DNA of 38,509 nucleotides from Mucidula mucida (Eukaryota; Basidiomycota; Agaricomycetes; Agaricales; Physalacriaceae). The stretch is from positions 1-38,509 of the forward strand of contig JADNYV010000324.1 of NCBI GenBank assembly GCA_015501055.1. Reading direction: 5' to 3'. The position numbers were made by a program, and so were the translations under genes. Below are positions 30,429-38,509 of the stretch, piece by piece. Numbering within the stretch: the first letter of the stretch is position 1; every line of letters begins with the position of its first letter. The notes below the pieces were generated by a model. The model saw nothing but the letters and a program-made list of their open reading frames with translations, was not told the origin of the DNA and made no database searches.

Positions 30429-31787
30429 CTATATCAGAGGGGACTCCGAGGTCGAAGACAGTTCATGTCTCGTTGTACTGTGCCTATGGACGAGGGAAGC
30501 CCCACAACTCTTGCATAGCGCAGACAATTCGTGTCTCTCCGTCATTCCAATATCGTCATATTGCCGATTTCGAGTCTCCAACGTAGCCTCATTAGTCGAC
30601 TGAATGCTGTCAAGTCGTACGGAGAACCGAGGTCGAGCGGCGAACTGCATCGTGGTGAGCCCGTCATCTACACTCCATGATATGTCTGGACGAGCGTGTC
30701 CTGAAACGACACGGGCGACGATGAGCGTAGGTGCAAAGGACTGTGCAAGATCAGTGAACGGCAGTTGATAGACAAAGACAACGATGCGTACAGTCACTGT
30801 GTCCAATAAAGCCTTGGGATAGAAGCTGCTGGGGTCATCCTGGGCAAGGAAAGGAAGGAAGATGATAAGGACAACCATGTACAACGCCGCAGATTCCACG
30901 AGTATCTCAATGACACCGTTGTAAGACGAGCCGAAGCGACCAGTCCGATGACGGAGGATCCGATAGACGATAAACATGGTGCAGTACGCCGTTGTGGCAA
31001 GCGATGTCGAGTAGTACAAGATCCCCCAGTTGACGCCTTTACCCCAAATCTTTTGATCTGTCGAGTATTTGTCTGTGGCATTATGGTATACGAAGAACCC
31101 GTCGAAGACTGTAAATACGATAAGACGAAAGATTGAAAAACAGGTGCGCTACTCCACCAGTACCGCAGATGGTCAGAATCGCTGGCAGGGCGACCCATAT
31201 CCATTCCTGACCCCATATGACCCAACACCTCCAGATCTGGGCCGCGAATTAGAGGATCTGATACTAACGACGAGAAAAGACCGCACCAGAACACAATCCG
31301 CTATGAAAACATTGATCCCAGTCGCTGCGCCCGAAATCGCCCATAGAACCGTATTGTCGCGAAAGCCAAACGCGTAGTATCCCGTCCCTCCGGACCGTCG
31401 CAGAAGCATTATTGGAGAGCTTGTCCACGACCATCGTACCGCGAGATTCAACGTCGCCAAAGCGAACATGAAAACAACAGGTAGCCCCATGGTTAATGCC
31501 TGCGAGCGCGTCATGGGGATTGCGGGATGTAAAACTGGTCGGTGGATAATGAGGCTAGGCACATAGAGAGAGAGAGAGAGGTCACGTACATGTCCTCCAC
31601 AGCGTTATGGACACCACAGCGGTATATATTCCTTCCGCCGATTAGATTGCAGAAGGCGACGCGGATTTCGATAAAAAAATACGCACCATGTGTCAAAGCC
31701 CTCCAAGATGACGCCGTTTAGATACGCGCTGAGGAGGTCGATGACCACAACATCGCCTAAATCGCCTGTGTAATCGGGCGCGGACAT
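30429..31787 (-). CDS. Orphan 7-TM membrane protein (agaricomycete type)
   Basis: Seven-helix membrane protein of a large mushroom family without assigned function. It starts MSAPDYTGDLGDVVV and IDLLSAYLNGVILEGFDT (ATG at 31787). Further blocks are VLWAISGAATGINVFIADCV, CWVIWGQEWIWVALPAILTI, GILYYSTSLATTAYCTMFIV and YNGVIEILVESAALYMVVLI, then APTLIVARVVSGHARPDISW at the start of the cytoplasmic tail, all in the expected order. It ends at 30429. Several introns are evident, one containing an AG microsatellite (31565-31580). The join after the first exon (EGFDT to IYTAVVSITLWRT) does not splice cleanly in frame with the sites I can see. Divergent from Sus1, 442 bp between starts. Confidence 0.75.
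31565..31580. repeat. (AG)8 microsatellite in an intron
   Basis: Eight AG units on the plus strand within the second intron of the 7-TM gene, giving a pyrimidine-rich CT tract in the transcript. Confidence 0.85.
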
Positions 31788-32228
31788 TCCAGCATTGGGG
31801 AGGAGGATGAACAAGGGATGGTGGCGGAAGAAAACCCAAAGCCCCCGGGTAGACTTCTGACCAAGATTTGAAATTCAAGGGAGGAAGGAAGTCGATACAC
31901 ATGCGTCGGGTCGCATTAGGCTCGCAGATCAAAGTCGAAGACACACAAGTCCTAGTGTCCAATAGGTTTTTTGACAAGCAGGAGAAATAAGTAAACACCG
32001 TTTGTATGTAGCGAGCTCATGAACATGAAATAAACGAAAACGTTGACTCATCGTGGACTCAAGTACAGCGAGACCGGCGTTATGCCCACCGAAGTTCGCA
32101 GTAGTCATCAGAGAGACAGTTGCTGGTTGAAGAGACGATGATGGCCGTTGCAGAGACAGGTCAAGTGCCGGTGGCGATCGACGCGGCTCGATCAAAATTC
32201 CAGACTCTGCATTGAACGCTCATCAACC

Positions 32229-32632
32229 ATGAACGACAACGAGGTTCTCTTCCAACGAACTGTTGACCGCCTTGTGAGGACAGGCGAATGGGAGAGGTAT
32301 AGACTTTATCACGTTCCCACGTGTTGAAGCGAATCTAGGACTTTTGTCCGTAGGCTTAAAACAAAGCTAATGTGCCTGCTCGACGAAAGTGGCTGGTCGA
32401 GGCAAATGCAGGAGAATGGAAGAGAGATTGCTCCACACGCCGCGACTTCCGAGTCCGACATGACCACGCTTCAGGAGCTGTGCGACCGCATGTCTACAGA
32501 CACTCAGAGTAATTGTGTTTGCTTTCCGACTTGATGGATCTGATGCAGTACTGCTTAGGGATACTTCTGAAAGACGTCCGAGAGAAAATTCACGCGCTCC
32601 TGCGGGAAGCTCTCCAGAGAAACCATTCATAG
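32229..32632 (+). CDS. SUS1: Sus1/ENY2, SAGA and TREX-2 subunit
   Basis: Small nuclear protein that serves the SAGA deubiquitinase module and the TREX-2 mRNA-export complex. Three exons, 32229-32296, 32354-32508 and 32559-32632, splice in phase (2, then 1) to 98 residues, the usual size. It reads MNDNEVLFQRTVDRLVRTGE, then ERLKTKLMCLLDESGWS, CDRMSTDTQ and a terminal helix, DVREKIHALLREALQ. The ERLK..L...L.E.GW pattern and the five-helix layout are characteristic. The last acceptor is TGCTTAG at 32552-32558, not the earlier GCAG, because only it keeps frame into the C-terminal helix. Intron-rich Sus1 genes are the rule in fungi. Confidence 0.88.
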
Positions 32633-33510
32633 CGCTTGTAACCTTAACTGACGTGGTAATACCACTACATGGCGTGGATATGCCATGAACTACTTTGTCT
32701 TGGACAGCTTTCGCATAATTCACAACGCCTCTTTGGACTCGAACGTGAGTCCTGACTTACATCAGGCTTACTCCGTGTACAGTCGATCGTTCTCGATAGC
32801 ACCGCGTACCACAGACGTTGCCGTAGACGTAGTACCACCACGACCATGACGTTGAACCCATCAAGGACTTCTTGTCTTTTACTGAAGCTACAAAGCTAGA
32901 ATGCCAGAAGGTATGTTTTCCCTAAACAGCTCTACCGCCGCCCTATTTAGACAACGCCACGATCGAATCAATCACTTCCAGCGCAGGTCGATTGTTCAAA
33001 AGAATTTAGCCAAACCGTGTGCGTGCGTTCCGAGTGTTCTTTTGGCGTCCATGATGAAGGCCGAGTAAAGGCGTACAGAAGGCGTATTGGAATTTGGCTG
33101 GCCTTAATTCAATAACCACCAGGCTACCACAGCGAGCGGGGGATACGGGCCGATGATCCGCAGTTTACCTCGCGATATGATCATCCCGCCACAGCGCTTT
33201 CTCATATTAATCGCCAACGACATCCCGCCCTCTCGCCATTATGGATGCCCTGAACTAGAGCGGGTGTCTTTATAGGCTGACGCCTTCGAAAGCTTGATAA
33301 GAAGATACGACCCTCACCCCAGAGTAAGTGTTCAGCAGGTGTTCAGCAAAATCGATATCTACGCCAGTCCGCGATGTACGATGCAGGCACGTTTAGCGTA
33401 ATTCTGTCCCGGCCATCACATGGCGAACGAGAAGCCTGGCCACGTTGATGACCCTGAGAGCAGTCTTCTTCCGCTTGCCCTGTTTACTCAAAGCCGCTCT
33501 CTGGTCAACC
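32633..33510. other. Spacer without recognisable gene
   Basis: About 880 bp between Sus1 and the DUF6534-like gene. Short open frames on both strands do not resemble proteins. It contains the promoter of the next gene and possibly extended untranslated sequence. Confidence 0.35.
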
Positions 33511-35347
33511 ATGTCGTCGCCTGTCCAGATACCCATCCCAGACAACATTGAAAACTTGTGCGTTCAATACATCTTTTCTACAGGTTGTTTTCTGATACTG
33601 GTTACTAGCATTGGGCCGCAGGTCAGTCGGAAGATATGCTGGTGATCGCATGGGTAACAAAGAATGATCCTTCTCAAGCTCCTTGGAACGCTTTTTAATT
33701 GGGCGCTATATGGGATCGTAGCGGTACAAGTTTGTGCGTTCCCGTCTCTTTCGTTCCCGATGCGCGCTCAAGATATAAATTACTAGACATCTACCACTTG
33801 TCGTTCCCGAAAGACAATATCAAGATTAAATGTCTGGGTTCGTATCCACCGACCCACCACCTGCTCTACTTTCCTAACGCGCCATAGTATACTTCGTGCT
33901 CGCTTTTGAAACTGTGCAAACGATCATGAACGGCGTTGACGTCTTCAACGGTTTTGCGCGCGGCTTTGGGGACATGACCATTATCGGGAATCCCGGCATT
34001 AGCCCTATCTACACGCCCGTCATGGGCAGCATTATCGCGTTCGTCGTGCAGCTATTCTTCTGCTATCGCATTTTTGTCATCCGGCGTTCGGCGTGGTGGT
34101 TGTGTGTGCTGATAGCGTTGGTGAGTGATTGTACCTGCCTTGATCCTCGTGCTGATCTGTATGATTCTCTAGACTGCGTTGATCCAACTCGTCGGAGGTG
34201 TCGCGGGCGGCATAAGAGTACGTATTCATTCTGAGCGCGACTAGGAGGTACTGATTCACGCAGGCGCAAATTTTCGTAAATGATATCTCTCAAGGACATT
34301 CGCATGGGCAGACCATCCTCGTGTATGTGCGTGCCTTGTCTTCTGCTGACATGGAGCACTTGATTGATGACCATACATAGCTTTGGCTTGTTGGCGATGC
34401 AGTGACTGATGTGGTCATCGCCAGCGCCATGTCGTTTTTCGTGCGTCTTCTTCAATAATGCCGTGTGTCGTGATAAATGACTTGTTGACAGCTCTTACAT
34501 AGACGAGGACGTCGGCCATCACAACAAATCGACATCGTAGCTCGAATCGTCAGGCTGACCATCGAGACAAACGTGCTTTCCGCAACGATTGCAGTCATCT
34601 CGTTGATATTGTTCGCTGGGATTCCAGACCAGGCATATTATATCTGCCCGTACGTCAAACGCATTTTCTCTCGCTTATGATTTGCCCATATGACATACCC
34701 GCAAATAGAACGATGTTCCTAGGGAAAATGTGCGCCACTTTCCATCTTCCTAGATACTAAATTCGAACAAGCCTTCTAGTTATTCTAACACCATACTTCT
34801 CACGTTCAACAACCGTGCCATCATCAAGCAGAAGCTCACGTCCCACGTCGCCTCCACCATGAATAACTACCCCACATGGCGCTCTGACGTCCAGACCACC
34901 GGTCCGTTCAGCGCTGGACTGAACCCAGAATACGAAGACATCGAGACATCAACGAATTACACGACCATGTCGCCGGATGTTACATCGGTCACGGGGAGCC
35001 TTCCTCCCTTGAGCCCGCTTCGACGGGGCCAGAGCGGCGGATATCCAGCAGAGAAAGCCGATTGTCGGATAAAGATGCGGGGTATGTCAAGTGCGCCTGG
35101 ATGGACGTCGCCTCCGCCGATGAGCACACTGCTACCGGACACGGGCCCGTCGTATAGCCCTAGGTCGGCGGAATCATTGTCCTTCAATGCGCTGACCCCG
35201 ACATCGCCGACGACGTATAATGCCTTGTCGCAGGAGTCGCGAATTACGGATAGTAGTGGGCTTACGCCGCTGGTACCGCTACGGGCGGCGTCATCGTGGC
35301 GAACGACGTCGGAGGATGTGCCTGCGCCGCCCAAGGTTCGTGCTTGA
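33511..35347 (+). CDS. DUF6534-like multispanning membrane protein
   Basis: Integral membrane protein of a large agaricomycete family of unknown role. It starts MSSPVQIPIPDNIEN (ATG at 33511). A 5' exon splices to FIGPQLLGTLFNWALYGIVA, then VYIYHLSFPKDNIKIKCLVY, FVLAFETVQTIMNGVDVF, MGSIIAFVVQLFFCYRIFVI, TALIQLVGGVAGGIR and LWLVGDAVTDVVIASAMSFF. The signature IVRLTIETNVLSATIAVISL and TMFLGKIYSNTILLTFNNRA closes the domain. Several introns are short (about 45-60 nt) with clear GTGCGT or GTACGT donors. A Ser/Pro/Thr-rich cytoplasmic tail (LPPLSPLRRGQSGGYPAE) ends at 35347. No lesions seen. Confidence 0.85.
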
Positions 35348-36000
35348 ATAGCTCGTGTAATTGGAGAGCTGATGAAGTTGAATGATAGGGTCCTCGATAT
35401 CGGTAGAAGGTCGGCTTGGCCTTGCGTTGATGTACGATATGTTGCTCTCTATACACCATGACTATTGCTATTCAGTCTGGACTGACATGGATTTGGATTC
35501 CAAGCTCCGGCCAACCGGTCCGCATTGCCGGTCGGGTCTACTGTCCTTGCATTCAGCTTCAGCAGGTTTTTTAAAGCTACATCAAAGCTCTTCTGGTGGA
35601 GTATGTCTTGGCAAGCATCAAGGTTAAGTAGGAAACCCAAAGTCTGGCCAACCAATGCACTTTTCAGAAACTTTTACTTCTTGGGTGCAAGCTCCGGCTT
35701 GCCGGGCCGCTATTGGTATGGCTTTTGTCTCGTACTATCACAGTCAAGAATTTCTCATCGCAAGATCGCATTAACAGTTGCGGAAAGAAACTTCACGGTT
35801 AAGGGTGTCTGCAAATTGGAAACGATACAGACCGCCTGTGTCAAGAAACTTACGCGTCGTGCGCAAATTGTACACGGACGGTGCAAGTCGTCTTGGGATT
35901 CCCTTGCTCCGAAGAATCTGAACTATCATACGCGCCTATTCACCCTGTCGGTATGGCTTTACAATGAATTGATACATTTTTTTCAGCTCTGTTGATCATT
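35348..36000. other. Spacer between convergent genes
   Basis: 650 bp between the 3' ends of the DUF6534-like gene and the dehydrogenase. A 156-codon plus-strand frame (35525-35995) is rich in rare composition and matches nothing I know; I treat it as noncoding. Confidence 0.35.
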
Positions 36001-37046
36001 TCAAAATACCGATTGACCGCCTACATTATTGGTCAGTGTATATCGTCCGACACTGAAAGGATACTCACCATCCACCAAAAGATCAGCACCAGTAATATAC
36101 CTCCCCGCCCATTTGCTACAAAGCAGCACCACCGCGCCCGTTAACTCTTGTGGAGCACCCATCCGGCCCAAGGGGTTGCGCTCTGCCCAGATGCGCCGTC
36201 CCTCAGCCAAACCTTCACCTTCGTTGAGGATCGTGTCCATATACCCAGGGCTGATGCTGTTCACGCGTATACCGTATCTTCCCCACTCTGCGCTCAAGGA
36301 TCGCGTGAGCTGGCGGATGGCGCCTTTCGATACGTTGTAGGAGACTTGGGGTTGGGGGAAGTTGACGGTATGCCCAGAGATGGAGGCGGTGAAGAGGATG
36401 GACCCGCCTGTTCCTTGGGAGATCATTTTCCTGCCCCCAATTAGAGAAGATGTCACAAGGTTGGATGTTTTGAACACGAACTTGGCTACCGCCTGCGCAC
36501 AGACCCAGCTGCCTGTGGTGTTTACGTCTAGGATGCGCTTCCATTCCGCGAGGTCGATGTCAAGCGCGTGCGCGGCACCGACTACTCCTGCGAAACAGAT
36601 CAGATTCTCGATGTTCCCCAGCTCCTTTGCACTCTCATCCACCGCAATCGCAACGAGCGCGTCGTCGCGCACATCGACTACCTTTGTGATAATCTTGGCG
36701 TTTGGGAATTCATCTCTCAAATTGCCGATCTGGGACTGGGATGTGGCAAACGAGGCGGGAACGTCGAAAATAGATATTCCCGACGCGCCGTGTTCTAGAA
36801 GGGCGCGTACGGATGTCAGTCCGAGGACGCCGGCACCACCCGTTACTATGTCATCGCGATTATCGTCGTCCAGATCTACAGGCTAGAGAGTTTGGATTTA
36901 CCTATAGCCCCACCGGATACTGCGAACCGTTCCAAGGCAGCGTTGGTCGGGTTGAGGGGTCGGAGCGGGCGTGTCAGCGCGTTCGATCCCTCGGATAATG
37001 TCATCTGAGGGAGAATCCGGCTGGATAGGTCTTTACGCTCTGCCAT
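36001..37046 (-). CDS. Short-chain dehydrogenase/reductase
   Basis: NAD(P)-dependent oxidoreductase of the classical SDR family; substrate unknown. Exons 37046-36902, 36845-36069 and 36020-36001 splice in phase to 313 residues, with introns of 56 and 48 nt. After a 48-residue leader (NALTRPLRPLNPTNAALERF) the cofactor motif TGGAGVLG lies at about 50-57. DVRD follows, then CFAG in place of the usual NNAG, the serine in TASISG at about 205 and YNVSK with Tyr218 and Lys222. RVNSISPGYMDT and ITGADLLVDGG complete the fold. The final exon encodes only GQSVF. A 14-residue stretch before GGRKMISQGTGGS is longer than in relatives and could hide a small intron. Divergent from the hydrolase, 370 bp between starts. 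Confidence 0.9.
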
Positions 37047-37416
37047 TGTTGCGGTGGAGATGTCAGGAAGGTACTGATGGACGATGAGATTAGGGGGGAA
37101 GGTTTCGAGATTTGGGCCGTGGAGCCGAATGTCACTGTGTTCTTTACCCCGGAAACGGGAACGCAGCCACCCTCTCACGGCATTTAGAGTTTTTCATTCT
37201 CTTCCTGCGACAGACTCCGATAGAAAGAGCTATTCGAGGACAAGAGGGCTTGGGCAGGTCGCTTCATGTGAAATTGTATTTGTGCGGTGCTCCAATCAGC
37301 GCATTGGAAATGGCCCTCTGTTGGGAATTTCATCTGGGTCAGGTAGCAACCTCACCTTTTGTCTCCTACCATCCTGTTTGCGTCGTCCCCTCCCCTCTGA
37401 ATCTATAGTGAAGGCG
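37047..37416. promoter_or_regulatory. Shared divergent promoter region, dehydrogenase and hydrolase
   Basis: 370 bp between the two divergent start codons. Both promoters must lie here; I see no strong TATA box. Shared control is inferred from arrangement. Confidence 0.4.
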
Positions 37417-38509
37417 ATGCCGTCCGTCAAGATCACTACGTCTGCTGGCAACGCCGACATATTCTACACGGTGTCCACACCGTCCAACGACAACGCAGAT
37501 ATCAAAGATATCGACCGGAGCGTTCCTACGCTCCTATTCATCCACGCCGTCTACCTTGCGCAGGAGATCTTTCAGCGTACGTCTCTACTCCCCCTTCTCT
37601 GTGTCTCCAGTCTATATCTATATCTCATCATCGCTAGTTCAATTCGGAGACCCCAAAGTGAGGAGATTCAACTGTATCGCTTGTGATCAGCGCGGGCATG
37701 GAGAGACGAAGAACGACCGCGTGCGGAAAGGATACGGCGCGAATGAGGCGGCAGAGGATATCGCGGCGTTCATGGTCAGTGTTTGAAAATATTTCGCTTC
37801 CGGATACCATCTCACTGGCAATTGGAATCCAGAAAGCCCTGGACCTCCCGCCATGCCATGTCGTTGCAATGTCCATGGGCACTATTGGTGCTATCGCGTT
37901 CGCTATGAACCATCCCGATTCCCTCGCGTCTCTCTTCCTTATCTCACCGCTCGGACTGGAAGAGGTATTTACCGATCCATCAGTCTCCTGCGCCGCGTTT
38001 CTCAACTTTTCTATTTTTAAGCCGAAAGATGTTGCGGAAGGTAGAGAGGAGATCTTAGAGTGCTGGAAGCAGGGATTCAGCATGGATCCGCCTGATGAGG
38101 AAGCGCTTCAGGACGCTTGTTATGGGGCTCTCCAGCTTGCATTTAGTAATGAGGCTGATAGTCTTACGAACGCGTACGTTCTTCTGCATTCGCTCATCTA
38201 CTTGAGAGCGCTGATGATGATTAGGCTGCTGGGCCGTACTCTTGCTATCGGCGTACGGCGCTGGGGTCGCGACAATTTCGATGATTATGAATTCATGACA
38301 GTCCGATTGCTCAATAATCGCAAATCCTACACGACGGATGAGCTGAAGCGCATTTCGTGCCCGGTCAAGATGCTCCACTGCACAGGAGACATCGCGTACC
38401 CCGTCGACTACACTTATAAATTTGCCGGGGATTTGAAGAAGGCGGGAGTGAAGGTGGAGGTGGACCTTGTCCCGAATGGCCCGCATCTCGGGGTGGTATC
38501 GCTTCGCAG
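37417..38509 (+). CDS. Alpha/beta hydrolase, runs off window
   Basis: Hydrolase of the alpha/beta fold, substrate unknown; 3' end lies beyond the window. Exons 37417-37576, 37638-37774, 37833-37964, 38022-38173 and 38225-end splice in phase. It starts MPSVKITTSAGNADIFYTV, then TLLFIHAVYLAQEIFQ in the oxyanion-loop position, RFNCIACDQRGHGET and the nucleophile elbow CHVVAMSMGTIGA with Ser113. FLISPLGLEEPKDVAEGREE leads into the cap. ISCPVKMLHCTGDIAYPVDY gives the acidic residue, and NGPHLGVVS near the edge would supply the catalytic His. It looks intact as far as seen. With the neighbouring dehydrogenase it could form a small catabolic pair. Confidence 0.88.

Noticed and set aside
35525..35995. 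156-codon plus-strand open frame as a gene
   Set aside because: No family resemblance, no splice structure, and it lies between two convergent 3' ends.
1..38509. CRISPR arrays, bacterial operons or prophage
   Set aside because: No regularly spaced repeats exist, and spliceosomal introns throughout show a eukaryotic nuclear genome.

Overview
The window looks like nuclear DNA of a basidiomycete fungus, most likely an agaricomycete. Genes lie on both strands and are cut by many 41-60 nt GT-AG introns (one GC-AG). Several products belong to families I know mainly from mushrooms: DUF6593- and DUF6534-like proteins, leucine-rich F-box proteins, orphan 7-TM proteins, and a Plavaka-type DNA transposon with a zinc-finger transposase. 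All family names rest on reading the translations by eye; no search was run.

Layout. 0.5-1.2 kb: DUF6593-like gene (frameshifted). 1.5-6.8 kb, minus strand: an MFS transporter whose last membrane segments are replaced by an unrelated soluble exon, a multispanning membrane protein with an in-frame stop, and a monocarboxylate-transporter-like MFS gene with two single-base frameshifts. 7.3-9.2 kb: a small unknown gene, then a protein with a PD-(D/E)XK nuclease-like motif pair around an acidic insert. 9.5-11.2 kb: F-box protein with one in-frame stop. 11.5-18.1 kb: a two-gene Plavaka-type element between imperfect inverted repeats and GATTAC-rich subterminal DNA. 18.2-19.5 kb: remnants resembling the C-terminal part of F-box proteins.

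20.4-27.6 kb is a kinase block. A decayed Ran1-like kinase runs into a frameshifted TKL-like kinase, and an intact 557-residue paralogue of the latter lies 3 kb downstream with shared intron positions. Between the two copies lie a basic nuclear-type protein, tRNA-Gly(CCC) and two candidate micro-genes. 27.7-38.5 kb is housekeeping-like and mostly intact: type I metacaspase, an orphan 7-TM protein, the SAGA/TREX-2 subunit Sus1, a DUF6534-like membrane protein, and a divergently transcribed short-chain dehydrogenase and alpha/beta hydrolase. The hydrolase runs off the end.

A recurring theme is single-lesion damage in otherwise conserved genes, often a one-base change in a G/C run. Some is real decay (the Ran1-like copy has lost its catalytic residues). 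Some may be uncorrected sequencing error, and the two cannot be separated from the sequence alone.
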